A stretch of DNA of 64,000 nt from GCA-002708145 sp045562755 (GCA_045562755.1 JBJKVF010000001.1:1-64000); one strand, 5' to 3'. Positions 33,598-43,385 are shown, numbered from the stretch's first letter. Program-made: numbers and translations. Notes: generated from the letters alone by a model not told the origin.

Positions 33598-34476
33598 TTA
33601 TTTTTTAATATCATAAACTTCACTTGCAGAAGCAATTACTAATGGGTCAATTTTCATCTGTTTTGAACTAGATTTATTTTTATATTTAGATATCGAAAGA
33701 AGGTACCTAATTGCATTTAATCTTGCACGCATCTTATCATCAGACTTAGCTATTATCCATGGAGAATAGTTTTTGTGCGAGTGATAAAACATCATTCTTT
33801 TTGCTTCTGTATATTCTTCCCATTTATTTTGTGATAACTTGTCTAATGGACTTAATTTCCATTGTTTTAAGGGGTGGTTTTCTCTTTTATAAAACCTTTG
33901 TTTTTGTTCTTGCAATCCCACAGAGAAATAGAACTTAATTAGTTTAATTCCATCATCAACAATTAATTTTTCAAAAGGTGATACTTGACTTACAAAACTA
34001 TCATATTCTTTTTTGTTGGCAAAATTCATTACTTTTTCAACACCAGCTCTGTTATACCAAGATCTATCAAAAAAAACAATTTCCCCTTCTGTTGGAAAAT
34101 GATTAATATATCTTTGAAAGTACCACTGACCTTTTTCTCTTTTATTAGGTTTTTCCAAAGCTACAACTCTTGCCCTTCTGGGATCTAGGTTTTCCGTAAA
34201 TCGCTTTATACTACTACCTTTACCTGCTGCATCTCTTCCCTCGAAAATTATTATATATCTATCACCATTTTTTTTTACATGGTCTTGAAATTTTACTAAT
34301 TCTACTTGTAAAAGAAATTTTAATTTATTGTATTCTTCTTCCTTCATTCTGAAGGCATATGGATAAGCATTTCCAACAAAAATATCTTTTCGAATTTCAG
34401 ATTTACTTTTACCTGTTGGTTCGCTTGCTTGAACTTTTGTTCCAAATTGATCAGAATCTAGTATAAAATTTTTCAT
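33598..34476 (-). CDS. ppk2: polyphosphate kinase 2 (PPK2 family)
   Basis: The 292-residue protein has Walker A EGRDAAGKGS at 79-88, NLDPRRARVVALEKP, GQWYFQRYI, and Walker B FFDRSWYNRAGVE, the full PPK2 set. The enzyme moves phosphate between polyphosphate and nucleotides, usually making NTP or NDP from polyphosphate. The length and single domain fit class I, which prefers diphosphates, though class cannot be fixed by eye. It diverges from the candidate RNA/arsC and converges on ppx. Confidence 0.9.
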   Translation of the reverse strand: MKNFILDSDQFGTKVQASEPTGKSKSEIRKDIFVGNAYPYAFRMKEEEYNKLKFLLQVELVKFQDHVKKNGDRYIIIFEGRDAAGKGSSIKRFTENLDPRRARVVALEKPNKREKGQWYFQRYINHFPTEGEIVFFDRSWYNRAGVEKVMNFANKKEYDSFVSQVSPFEKLIVDDGIKLIKFYFSVGLQEQKQRFYKRENHPLKQWKLSPLDKLSQNKWEEYTEAKRMMFYHSHKNYSPWIIAKSDDKMRARLNAIRYLLSISKYKNKSSSKQMKIDPLVIASASEVYDIKK

Positions 34477-34584
34477 ATGAGAATTGTATTATATTTTCTG
34501 CATACATATAATAAATATATGTTAAATTTATTTAATTATCCTCTAACATATTTATAACATAAACAAATCAAATTTAAGTAACAA

Positions 34585-34706
34585 TATAATTGTTGCAAAA
34601 AAGTATTTCGGCCTAAAACCTTAAACTTGTCGAAAAAAAACCTCCTCATGACTTCCAGTCATAGCAACAAAAATAATTTTGAAGGTGGTATTTTCCACCT
34701 TCAAAA
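34585..34706 (+). ncRNA. candidate structured RNA or arsC leader with a terminator-like hairpin
   Basis: The 252-base gap holds ordered structure: TATAAT at 34585-34590; a 7-bp stem TTTCGGC/GTCGAAA (34606-34612, 34629-34635); an open A8 plus CCTCCTC stretch at 34633-34647; a 6-bp hairpin ATGACT/AGTCAT (34648-34662); and a perfect 12-bp terminator-like hairpin (34677-34688, 34695-34706) followed by TCTTTAAT. No open frame explains it. It may be a free small RNA or a leader that attenuates arsC, 22 bases downstream. It does not match any RNA family I can name. Confidence 0.45.
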
Positions 34707-34728
34707 TCTTTAATGGTAATTTATATAT

Positions 34729-35142
34729 ATGATGAAAATAGATGTTTTATTTGTATGCGTTCATAACTCAGGTAGAAGTAAAATGGCAGAATACATATTC
34801 AACTTTTTAGCAAAAGAATATAATAAACCCTTCTATGCATATAGTGCGGGTACAGAACCTTCTGAAAAAGTTAATAAAAGAGTTGTAAATATAATGAATA
34901 AAAAGGGATATGACTTCTTATTTGTTAAGCCAAGAAAACTTACGGATGAGCTTATTATAAGAGCAGATAATGTTATAACTATGGGTTGTGGGATTGATTC
35001 GAAGAGCTGTCCTTCAATATATGGCAAGAAAATTATTGATTGGGGATTAGATGACCCATACGATATGACTGAAAATCAAATAGAAGAATTATATTCTGAA
35101 ATCTATAAATTAGTTGATCAGTTACTAAGTAAAATGAAATAA
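34729..35142 (+). CDS. arsC: arsenate reductase, thioredoxin-coupled ArsC (low-molecular-weight phosphatase fold)
   Basis: The 137-residue protein has the phosphatase loop VCVHNSGRS with Cys10, plus Cys87 and Cys94 in MGCGIDSKSCP. The last two are seven residues apart, the spacing of the redox relay of thioredoxin-linked ArsC; plain tyrosine phosphatases lack them. WGLDDP follows as in the family. It reduces arsenate to arsenite. No arsR or arsenite exporter is adjacent. Its place beside the Pst and Pho genes makes sense because Pst also imports arsenate. Confidence 0.85.
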   Translation: MMKIDVLFVCVHNSGRSKMAEYIFNFLAKEYNKPFYAYSAGTEPSEKVNKRVVNIMNKKGYDFLFVKPRKLTDELIIRADNVITMGCGIDSKSCPSIYGKKIIDWGLDDPYDMTENQIEELYSEIYKLVDQLLSKMK

Positions 35143-35928
35143 TTAAAAATTAAGTAGTTTGATTGAATTATTATGTATTTTTTCTTCAATAAATTCTCTT
35201 TTAATTTGTTTTATTTCGGAAATTTTATTAACTATATTTGAAATATCTTTAGGCTCAGTCCATTTTGATCTATCAGGTTTGTAATGCTGTGGGTATGAAT
35301 CAGTTTCCACGATAATTCTATCGCTTGGTATTTTACTAACAGTTTCATGCAGGGATTTGTTGTAGATTATTGGTTTTGCAAAAGATATTAAAAGACCCAA
35401 ATCCAATAAAGTCTTAGCGTAATCCCATTTACCTGCAAAATAATGGGCGGCTCCACCAATATCACCAATTGAGAGCTCTGAAAAAATATTGATTGCTATA
35501 TCTTTTGCAAAAGATTCTTCAAAATCATTATGCTCTTCTCTAATATGAAAAATTATCGGTAACTTTTCTTCTTTTGCAAGTTTGATCTGTTCATAAAAAC
35601 CTTCTTCTTGAATTTTTATATCAGGAGAAGTTTTTTGATTATCAAGGCCAATTTCACTTATAACTTTTACCTTATTTTCTTTCGACAATGATTTAAGGGC
35701 CTTTATATCATTTTTGCTTATAGGTGATTTGATTTCCTCTGGATGAATACCTACACCTGAATATACGTTTTCATATTTATTAGCGATTTTTAAAGATAAT
35801 TTTGAATCAGTTATATTTACCCCAGCGGTAATTATTTTTGAAACATCGCACTCTAATGCCCGAGAAATAATTTCTGGTATTTCATGTTCATCATGTTGAT
35901 GAATATGTGCATGAGTATCTATAATCAT
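35143..35928 (-). CDS. TatD-family metal-dependent hydrolase
   Basis: The 261-residue protein begins MIIDTHAHIHQ, the first metal-ligand motif, and has GVGIHPEE, ISEIGLD, IIFHIREEH and a final IVETDSYP that supply the remaining ligands. TatD proteins are magnesium-dependent 3'-5' DNases or related hydrolases. A typical length is 255-265. Its stop touches the arsC stop; it diverges from the UxuA-like gene. Confidence 0.85.
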   Translation of the reverse strand: MIIDTHAHIHQHDEHEIPEIISRALECDVSKIITAGVNITDSKLSLKIANKYENVYSGVGIHPEEIKSPISKNDIKALKSLSKENKVKVISEIGLDNQKTSPDIKIQEEGFYEQIKLAKEEKLPIIFHIREEHNDFEESFAKDIAINIFSELSIGDIGGAAHYFAGKWDYAKTLLDLGLLISFAKPIIYNKSLHETVSKIPSDRIIVETDSYPQHYKPDRSKWTEPKDISNIVNKISEIKQIKREFIEEKIHNNSIKLLNF

Positions 35929-36001
35929 TATTTATTCTTATAAAAATATTAGTTTATAATATTATAAATTATTTTGTTTTTTTAAATTGATGGAGAATTA
36001 T

Positions 36002-36988
36002 ATGAGAACAGGATTTGGCCAGTTTAATGAACCTAATGATGAATTTTTAATTTTTGCAAAACAATTTGGTGCAACTGATATTTTATTAAATACACCTAGT
36101 TTACCTACAAATAATGGTATTTGGGAATTAAGAGATTTAGTTAAGCTTAGACTGAAAATTGAAAGCCACGGATTATCTTTATCTGCACTTGAAAACGTCC
36201 CAACAAGCTTCTATGACCACATTATGCTTAATGGTACTAGAAGAGATCAGCAAATAGAAAATATGATTATTACTGTGAAAAATATCGCTAGAGCTGGGAT
36301 AAAAATATTAGGATATAATTGGATGCCTTCTCATGTATGGCGAACACAACCTAAGATAATTAGAGGAGGTGCTAGTGCAACTGCATTTAACTATGAACAA
36401 GCAAAAAATTTTCCAAATACTCACGATAGAGAGTATGAAGAGGAAGAAATTTGGGAAAATTTAGAATATTGGCTAAAAATTATTATGCCTGTTGCTGAAG
36501 AAGAAAAAATAAAATTAGGGATTCATCCATGTGATCCTCCTGTCGAAAAACTAGGTGGTATACCTAATATTTTTAGAAGTTACAATAATTATAGAAGATA
36601 TCTAGATATTTACCCGTCTGATTATTGTGGTATTGAATTTTGTCAGGGCACTATTGCAGAAATGTTTGATTCAAAGGGTGAAAATATTTATAAATTTATT
36701 GAGGAAATGCTTATAAGAAAGAAAATTTTTTATGTTCATTTTAGAAATGTTTCTACTCCTAATCCTGAGGATTTTCATGAGGAATTTATAAATACTGGTC
36801 ATGTAGATATGTATCGAGCTATGAAAACTTATTATCAAAATGATTATGATAGTTTTTTTATAGATGATCATGTTCCTTCAACCTTCCAAGATACAGATTG
36901 GGGTCATAGAGGTAGAGCATTTGCTAATGGTTATATTCAAGCAATGATTGAAGCGGTAAAAAAAGAGGGTAAATATGAAACTTATTAA
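36002..36988 (+). CDS. UxuA-like (mannonate dehydratase family) TIM-barrel protein
   Basis: The 328-residue protein has the UxuA pattern: MRTGFGQF at the start, LSALENVP, GIKILGYNWMP, KLGIHPCDPP with a metal histidine, YCGIEFCQGTIAEM, and FYVHFRNVS with another. Mannonate dehydratase removes water from D-mannonate in uronate breakdown. The family has relatives of other function, and no uronate isomerase is nearby, so the substrate is uncertain. GGAG correctly spaced for the ATG at 36002 excludes the TTG and ATG upstream. It overlaps the next SDR gene by 14 bases. Confidence 0.72.
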   Translation: MRTGFGQFNEPNDEFLIFAKQFGATDILLNTPSLPTNNGIWELRDLVKLRLKIESHGLSLSALENVPTSFYDHIMLNGTRRDQQIENMIITVKNIARAGIKILGYNWMPSHVWRTQPKIIRGGASATAFNYEQAKNFPNTHDREYEEEEIWENLEYWLKIIMPVAEEEKIKLGIHPCDPPVEKLGGIPNIFRSYNNYRRYLDIYPSDYCGIEFCQGTIAEMFDSKGENIYKFIEEMLIRKKIFYVHFRNVSTPNPEDFHEEFINTGHVDMYRAMKTYYQNDYDSFFIDDHVPSTFQDTDWGHRGRAFANGYIQAMIEAVKKEGKYETY

Positions 36989-37754
36989 TAAAGTGGCATT
37001 GATAACAGCAGCGGGAGGAGCAATAGGAGGAGCACAAGCTAGGCTTTTTTCTGCAGAGGGAGCAAAAGTTGTAGTTGCAGATATAAATTATATAAGTGCA
37101 AAAAAAGTCTCTGATCAAATTATCAATGATAAAGGAGAAGCTATTCCAATAGAATTAAATGTTAAGGATTCTAATTCTTGGAAAAACTGCATAAAGAAAG
37201 TAATCGATAAATTTGGAACTATAAATATTTTATGTAATAATGCTGGAGCAAATTTCAGAGTTGATTTCGAAGATCAATCTGAGAGCCAATTTAGAGAAAT
37301 AATAGATGTTGGACTTATTGGATCTTTTTTGGGTATTAAACACACTATCCCATTTATGAAAAAAAATAATAATGGTGTAATTTTGAACTTAGGTTCTTTA
37401 GCATCCATTCGCCCGCAAGGTGGAAGTCCAGGTTATGCTTCACAAAAGATGGGTATGATGGGATTGACAAGATCAGCGGCAAGTTCTTTTGCAAAGTATG
37501 ATATTCGCTGTGTACTAATTTCCCCTGGCCATGTAGATACTCCTTTTATTAGAGATGATAATAATTATAGTCCGAATGGTTGGGAAACTAGTATTGAAAA
37601 TCCAGAAAATTATAATAAAAGATTGAAGGATACTCCTCTAGGAAGACTGCAAACAGCTGAAGATATAGCTAAAACTTTTCTTTTTGTAGCATCAGACGAT
37701 GCATCAATGATAACTGGATCAATGATCACGGTTGATGGTGGTGCCGCTATCTAG
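36975..37754 (+). CDS. short-chain dehydrogenase/reductase
   Basis: The 259-residue SDR has ITAAGGAIGGAQA as cofactor loop (TAxxxAIG in place of TGxxxGIG), NNAGAN, the serine in LGSLAS, and the catalytic YASQK. The end ITGSMITVDGGAA is the standard C-terminus. It overlaps the UxuA-like gene and AGAGGG inside that gene serves as its ribosome site, so it may oxidise a sugar acid in the same pathway. The loop departs from consensus at two glycines. Confidence 0.85.
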   Translation: MKLINKVALITAAGGAIGGAQARLFSAEGAKVVVADINYISAKKVSDQIINDKGEAIPIELNVKDSNSWKNCIKKVIDKFGTINILCNNAGANFRVDFEDQSESQFREIIDVGLIGSFLGIKHTIPFMKKNNNGVILNLGSLASIRPQGGSPGYASQKMGMMGLTRSAASSFAKYDIRCVLISPGHVDTPFIRDDNNYSPNGWETSIENPENYNKRLKDTPLGRLQTAEDIAKTFLFVASDDASMITGSMITVDGGAAI

Positions 37755-39015
37755 TATTTTTTTTAGGTTTTCTAGTTGAAATGATTAGTATAATTGCAAT
37801 TATTGCTGCAACTGTAAAAACAGGAAAAGTCCCATCATATGATCCTGAAATATCAAAAATAACCCCTGCTGCAACTGCGCCAATAGCTTGTCCGCCACTT
37901 ACAAAAGGTTCTGTTATACCTCTGATTGCACCCAAGGATTGTCTACCAAAATAATGAGCCATTGCTACCGGTGGTATCACAAGCAAACCTCCTAAACCAA
38001 TCCCAAAAATTATTGCAACTATAAATGCTGAGGTAGTAGAGCTTACTTGAAGGAATAGCAAAGCTGTAATTCCAAGCCATCCTGCAGCTAGAGAATATAC
38101 TAATTTTACAGAAAATTTATCTAGTAAATTGCCCCAAATTATACTTCCTATGGCACTACCTCCAGCCATGATAGCTAATGCCGAAGCTGCAGCAGATGCA
38201 CTTATACCTGAGTCTCGAAGAAAGGCTGCTTGATGAATATTAACTCCAGTATGGATAAAGAATACTAAACCTCCAGCTAAAGCTAGAAGCCAAAGTGTGG
38301 GTGTTCTTACAGCATCTTGTAAATTCCATTGTTCTTCAGTATTTGTTTTACTATTTATTTTTGATGTTTTATTAATACCATCCGGCAATTCTTTTATATC
38401 CTCAGGTTTATTTATAAGTAATAGCAAAGTTAGAGGAAGTGCTACAATCCAAACTGATATACCTATCCAAAACCATGCCATTCGCCAATCACCATTATTA
38501 GCATTTATAAATAGTTGTGCAAATAATGGAAATAAACCCATTCCTAATGAATGAGAAACTCCAAGAATAGAAGATGCCCTACCTCTCAATTTAATAAACC
38601 ATTGTGCTACAACTGTAGTCGGACCTATTTGAAGTGGTGCTTGAAAAATTAACCTTCCTGTTCCAAATAATAGATAAAAGGTTATAGGATTAGTTGTCCA
38701 CCTGATTGATAAAATAACTAAACCAAGTAAAAAGAGTGAGATAGAAATTAGAAATTTACTACCAAATTTTTGTAAAATCCAACCAGCTAATGGAGATATA
38801 AACATAGATGCTACTCCAGATGCAGCAGCTGCACCTACAATTAGAGTCCTACTCCAGCCTAAATCTTCACTCATAGGATATACAAAAACCGCAATTGTTA
38901 ATGTTGCTGCCGCATTTCTTACAAACATTGAAAGACTTGATGTAAATACGATTACCCAACCATAAAAAAACGGTGTTTTATTAGCTATAACGGATGCTGG
39001 ATTATAATTAAGCAT
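37747..39015 (-). CDS. MFS transporter (OFA / monocarboxylate-like)
   Basis: The 422-residue protein has twelve hydrophobic segments and starts FFYGWVIVFTSSLSMFVRN, the opening of the oxalate/formate-antiporter and monocarboxylate branch of MFS. A polar loop sits at the centre (INKPEDIKELPDG). It likely imports or exchanges an organic acid; the substrate is unknown. It overlaps the end of the convergent SDR by eight bases. Confidence 0.82.
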   Translation of the reverse strand: MLNYNPASVIANKTPFFYGWVIVFTSSLSMFVRNAAATLTIAVFVYPMSEDLGWSRTLIVGAAAASGVASMFISPLAGWILQKFGSKFLISISLFLLGLVILSIRWTTNPITFYLLFGTGRLIFQAPLQIGPTTVVAQWFIKLRGRASSILGVSHSLGMGLFPLFAQLFINANNGDWRMAWFWIGISVWIVALPLTLLLLINKPEDIKELPDGINKTSKINSKTNTEEQWNLQDAVRTPTLWLLALAGGLVFFIHTGVNIHQAAFLRDSGISASAAASALAIMAGGSAIGSIIWGNLLDKFSVKLVYSLAAGWLGITALLFLQVSSTTSAFIVAIIFGIGLGGLLVIPPVAMAHYFGRQSLGAIRGITEPFVSGGQAIGAVAAGVIFDISGSYDGTFPVFTVAAIIAIILIISTRKPKKNTR

Positions 39016-39104
39016 AAGATTTTTGATTTATTTTTCATTTTTTTTTTGAAAAATGATATAGAATATACTATCTGATTAGAAACTTTTTGCAAGAAAAAAT
39101 ACTT

Positions 39105-41765
39105 ATGTTTAATTCCACAAATAAAATAATATCAAATGAAAAAGAATATTTTTATGAGTCAATACACTCATTAGAAAAGCTAAATTTAGTTGAGATAAAT
39201 AAAACTCCATACTCAATTAGAGTTTTATTAGAAAATGTATTGAGAAGTCATACTAGAGGCATAGCTACTAAAGATCATGTTGAACTAGTAAGCTCTTGGC
39301 GTCCAAATTCTAAGCCAAGTAGTGAATTTCCATTTATGCCAGGGAGAGTACTATTACAAGATTTTACTGGTGTGCCTGTAGTAGTAGATATTGCTGCAAT
39401 GCGTGATGCAGTTAAAGAAATCGGTGGAGATCCTTCAATTATTAATCCAATTGTAAGATCAGATATGGTTATTGATCATTCTGTTCAAGTGGATAATTTT
39501 TCTAATGTAGACTCACTGAAATTAAATGTTGATAGAGAGTTTGAAAGAAATACAGAAAGATATAAATTATTAAAATGGGCTCAAAGTGCTTTTAATAACT
39601 TAAGAATTATTCCTCCTAGTACAGGAATTGTTCATCAAGTAAATTTAGAATATTTAGCAGAGGTTATACTTCTTGATAATGAATCGGATAAAAATTCTTT
39701 AATGCTTGACTCATGTGTTGGTACTGATTCTCACACAACTATGATTAATGGGCTTGGTGTACTTGGATGGGGAGTTGGAGGTATTGAAGCTGAAGCTGTT
39801 ATGTTAGGTCAACCTTATTATATGGTTTTACCTGAAGTTGTTGGAGTTAGACTTGTAGGAGAACTTCCAGAGGGTTCAACAGCCACTGATTTAGTTTTAT
39901 CTATAGTGGAAAAACTAAGATCAGTAGGTGTAGTAGAAAAGTTTGTTGAATTTTATGGACCTAGTTTACATAAATTGCCTTTAGCTGATCGTGCGACTAT
40001 AGCTAATATGGCTCCTGAGTATGGTGCTACATGTGGATTTTTCCCAATTGATGATCAAACAATAAAGTATTTGCAAGATACGGGTAGGGATAAAAATTTA
40101 ATAAATAGGGTAGAAAGTTTTTCAAAAACTAATGCTATGTTCTATGATAAAAATTCAGAACCATCATACTCACAATCGATAGATTTTGATATGTCTGATG
40201 TGACTCCATCTTTAGCTGGGCCAAAAAGACCGCAAGATAAAATTTCCTTAAAGGATATTGGTGAAAACTTTTCTAAATCATTTGATGTCTCTACAGATAA
40301 AAAATATGAAATAGATATAGAAAAGAATATAGAAGAAATTTCTAATTCTTCTGTTGTAATAGCTGCTATTACTAGTTGTACAAATACTTCGAATCCGTAC
40401 GTTATGGTTGGTGCAGGTCTTTTGGCTAGAAAGGCTAGAGAAAAAGGCTTAAATAGAAAGCCTTGGGTTAAGTCTAGTTTAGCTCCGGGGTCAACAGTTG
40501 TTACTGAATACTTAAATCAAGCTAATCTAAGTAAAGATTTAGATTTTATGGGGTTTAATACTGTTGGATATGGTTGTACAACATGTATTGGTAACTCTGG
40601 CCCATTACCTCAGGCAGTTGCTGATACAGTTTCAGAGAATGATCTTACAGTTGCTGCTGTATTAAGTGGTAATAGAAATTTTGAAGGCAGAGTTCATCCA
40701 CAAGTGAAAGCAAATTATTTAGCCTCTCCAATTTTGGTGGTAGCATTTGCTATAGCTGGTACTGTAGATATAGATTTAGTAAATGAACCAATTGGTTCTA
40801 ATGATAATGGAGATTTAATTTTTCTTAAGGATATTTGGCCATCTCAAAATGAGATTTCAGATGTAATATCTAAATCAATTAAACCTGAAATATTTAATGA
40901 ACAGTATTCGTCAGTTATTGAAGGTCCTGAGGCATGGAAAAAATTAGAAACATCTTTAGGTTTAAATTTTAATTGGGACTTAAGCTCGACTTACATTCAA
41001 AAACCTCCTTACTTTGATAATTTTTCTCAAGCAACTCAAACCAAAGATGAAATATTAAGTGCTAGGGTTCTTGTTAGTCTTGCTGATTCTGTTACTACAG
41101 ATCATATTTCTCCTGCAGGATCTATACCTCCGTCTGCTCCTGCCGGACAATTTCTTCTCGGTAATGATGTTGCTCGAAAAGATTATAATTCGTTTGGATC
41201 AAGACGAGGAAACCATGATGTAATGGTTAGAGGAACTTTCGGAAATATTAGGCTAAGAAATAATCTATGCCCTGATATGGAAGGCGACTGGACTATACAT
41301 TTCCCATCAGATGAAAAAATGAGAATTTTTGATGCATCAGAAAAATATCGTTTAGAAAATACTCCACTAATTGTTTTTGCTGGAAAAGAATATGGTACTG
41401 GAAGCTCAAGAGATTGGGCTGCAAAGGGCCCCATGTTACTTGGAGTAAGAGCAGTTATAGCAGAAAGCTATGAACGTATTCATAGATCAAATCTTGTTGG
41501 GATGGGTGTTTTACCACTTCAATTTATGGATAATCAATCAATGGAATCCTTAGAACTCGATGGTAGCGAGTTTTACGATATACCAAATGTTGCAAATGAG
41601 GTAGAACCAAGATCAATTATTGAAATTCATGCTAAAACAGTTTCTGGAAAAACAAAAAAATTTAATGTGCTTGTAAGAATTGATACAGCTATTGAAAATG
41701 AATACTATAAAAATGGCGGTCTTCTTCCTTTTGTTTTGAGAAAAATGATTAAAGAAAATTCCTAA
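39105..41765 (+). CDS. acnA: aconitate hydratase (AcnA type)
   Basis: The 886-residue enzyme has DSCVGTDSHTTMINGLGVLG, GGIEAEAVMLGQP, the cluster ligands in AITSCTNTSNP and GYGCTTCIGNSG, and the swivel domain FAGKEYGTGSSRDWAAKGP. It interconverts citrate and isocitrate through a [4Fe-4S] cluster in the TCA cycle; with korAB it supplies 2-oxoacid metabolism in this window. The ATG at 39105 is preferred over TTG 39087; neither has a clear ribosome site. Its stop overlaps the convergent epimerase. Confidence 0.93.
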   Translation: MFNSTNKIISNEKEYFYESIHSLEKLNLVEINKTPYSIRVLLENVLRSHTRGIATKDHVELVSSWRPNSKPSSEFPFMPGRVLLQDFTGVPVVVDIAAMRDAVKEIGGDPSIINPIVRSDMVIDHSVQVDNFSNVDSLKLNVDREFERNTERYKLLKWAQSAFNNLRIIPPSTGIVHQVNLEYLAEVILLDNESDKNSLMLDSCVGTDSHTTMINGLGVLGWGVGGIEAEAVMLGQPYYMVLPEVVGVRLVGELPEGSTATDLVLSIVEKLRSVGVVEKFVEFYGPSLHKLPLADRATIANMAPEYGATCGFFPIDDQTIKYLQDTGRDKNLINRVESFSKTNAMFYDKNSEPSYSQSIDFDMSDVTPSLAGPKRPQDKISLKDIGENFSKSFDVSTDKKYEIDIEKNIEEISNSSVVIAAITSCTNTSNPYVMVGAGLLARKAREKGLNRKPWVKSSLAPGSTVVTEYLNQANLSKDLDFMGFNTVGYGCTTCIGNSGPLPQAVADTVSENDLTVAAVLSGNRNFEGRVHPQVKANYLASPILVVAFAIAGTVDIDLVNEPIGSNDNGDLIFLKDIWPSQNEISDVISKSIKPEIFNEQYSSVIEGPEAWKKLETSLGLNFNWDLSSTYIQKPPYFDNFSQATQTKDEILSARVLVSLADSVTTDHISPAGSIPPSAPAGQFLLGNDVARKDYNSFGSRRGNHDVMVRGTFGNIRLRNNLCPDMEGDWTIHFPSDEKMRIFDASEKYRLENTPLIVFAGKEYGTGSSRDWAAKGPMLLGVRAVIAESYERIHRSNLVGMGVLPLQFMDNQSMESLELDGSEFYDIPNVANEVEPRSIIEIHAKTVSGKTKKFNVLVRIDTAIENEYYKNGGLLPFVLRKMIKENS

Positions 41766-42661
41766 TTATCTCCTAAAGCTTGTTCTAAATAGGGATGGCT
41801 CCATGAAAAGTTACTTTCAGATAGCTTTTTTGGTAGAACTTTCTGGCTGCTTAGTAATGCTTCATCGGCTATTTCTCCAAAAAAGATTTTTATAATATAA
41901 CTTGGTAAATGCATTAAAGCAGGTTTTTTAAAGTAAAGAGATAATTCATTTACAAAATCTTTATTTCTTATCAATTTGGGAGATACTAAATTTACTGGTC
42001 CATTTATACTTTTATTATTGATTATATGTTCTACTGCTCTAATTGTATCTTTCATAGATATCCATGGCCACCATTGATTACCATTTCCATACTTGCCACC
42101 TAGATAGGATTTATATATAAATTTAGATGATTTTATTATTCCACCATTTTTAGTAATAACTAAACCTAATCGTAAGTTTACAACTCTTATATTTTTTTTA
42201 TCAGGTATTGCAATATTTTCCCATATTTTAGCAGTATCAGAAAGAAAGCCTAAGCCAGGTTTCGAATTTTCTTCAACAACTGAATTTCCTCTATCACCAT
42301 AATATCCGCATGCTGATGCTGTTATATATAATTTTGGTGGGTTAGATAATTTTTCTATACAGTTTCTAAGGAATTTTGTTGAGATTATTCTACTGTTATA
42401 GATAGATTTTTTTGATCCAAATTTTATTCTTCCCAACATCATGATTTTTGCAATAGAACTTCCATTTAGATTTATAAAAACATCAAAATTTTCAATTTTA
42501 CTTAAATCAATTATATTTTTGTAAGGATCCCAAAATATTGAATTTTCGCTTTTTTCTTTATTATTTCTCGTGAGAATAAATATTTCATGCTTTTTTGAAC
42601 CTAAAAAATCAATTATGGATTTGCCTATTAGGCCGCTGCTTCCTGAGATAAGTATTTTCAC
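41762..42661 (-). CDS. TIGR01777-type nucleotide-sugar epimerase-like SDR (SulA/SDR39U family)
   Basis: The 299-residue extended SDR has ISGSSGLIGKS as the dinucleotide loop, VFINLNGSSIA, TASACGYYG with the YxxxK region replaced as in this family, and a C-terminal end KVLPKKLSESNFSWSHPYLEQAL that marks TIGR01777. The family's biochemical role is poorly known. It starts with ATGA overlap on the upstream RidA-like gene. Confidence 0.82.
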   Translation of the reverse strand: MKILISGSSGLIGKSIIDFLGSKKHEIFILTRNNKEKSENSIFWDPYKNIIDLSKIENFDVFINLNGSSIAKIMMLGRIKFGSKKSIYNSRIISTKFLRNCIEKLSNPPKLYITASACGYYGDRGNSVVEENSKPGLGFLSDTAKIWENIAIPDKKNIRVVNLRLGLVITKNGGIIKSSKFIYKSYLGGKYGNGNQWWPWISMKDTIRAVEHIINNKSINGPVNLVSPKLIRNKDFVNELSLYFKKPALMHLPSYIIKIFFGEIADEALLSSQKVLPKKLSESNFSWSHPYLEQALGDN

Positions 42662-43308
42662 TTTTTAGCTATCTTCTCATATGCTTCAGGAGATAAAGGA
42701 AGTATCCAGCCTCTATTTTTTATAATCTCTTCCGACAAATCAGGAGGTATTGCAACTATAATTTCTGGTTCTATAGAAAATCTTCCAGTAAACCCTCCGA
42801 TTGCACTCCTAGCATGAACTCCAGAGAAACTTGTATCAAGTCCATTTTTAGAGAATTCACCCTTACCTCCACCAAAAACGGATTGCCATCTTCTAGAAAA
42901 ACCATTCATCACCGATGGTGCTCCATCAAAAGCAACATCTGTAGAAACCACCATGCCAATTGCTTTTACTGTGTATAAAACATCATTTAGGTCTCCACCT
43001 TCACCCCCGCATGTAATTGCCCAATGCAATCGCCTTATCATAGAATTAGCTATCCATTCTGCGGCTTTTTGACCTTCAGTTATCCTTGATTTATCATCAT
43101 ACATCTGACCCGGTCCGTATCCATGACCTGAAAGATAAACTAATCCTGATTCATGAAAAATTTCTGTACAGATTTCAGAATCTTTTAAAGTTTTTACATT
43201 TTCACTAAATGTACCTAAGTCAATACCTAATTTATTTATCCTGTCATAAACATTAAACTTTCTCTTTAGGAAATCAGGAATTATTGAGTTGTCATAATAT
43301 TTACTCAT
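42658..43308 (-). CDS. RidA/YjgF-family protein, enlarged
   Basis: The 216-residue protein fits the RidA pattern: GLVYLSGHGYGPGQMYDD, TEGQKAAEWIANSMIRRL, GGDLNDVLYTVKAIGMVVSTDVAFDGAPSVMNGFSR, and HARSAIGG before the last strand. RidA proteins deaminate reactive enamines or bind small ligands. Typical length is 125-160; the extra residues lie at both ends. It is the first gene of a minus-strand pair with the epimerase and diverges from the DUF3500 gene. Confidence 0.7.
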   Translation of the reverse strand: MSKYYDNSIIPDFLKRKFNVYDRINKLGIDLGTFSENVKTLKDSEICTEIFHESGLVYLSGHGYGPGQMYDDKSRITEGQKAAEWIANSMIRRLHWAITCGGEGGDLNDVLYTVKAIGMVVSTDVAFDGAPSVMNGFSRRWQSVFGGGKGEFSKNGLDTSFSGVHARSAIGGFTGRFSIEPEIIVAIPPDLSEEIIKNRGWILPLSPEAYEKIAKK

Positions 43309-43385
43309 ATTTAGCCCTTTAACTTATTTTATAATATTCATTAATGTTATAAGTTGGAAAGAATAAATCAATCAATTTTTACATT

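Noticed and set aside
34729..34833. Plain tyrosine phosphatase instead of ArsC
   Set aside because: The additional Cys87 and Cys94 with seven-residue spacing fit thioredoxin-linked arsenate reductase.
43329..43352. Imperfect TTATAATATT inverted repeat between the RidA-like and DUF3500 genes
   Set aside because: One mismatch and AT-only arms in a divergent promoter gap; probably overlapping -10 boxes, too weak to call an operator.
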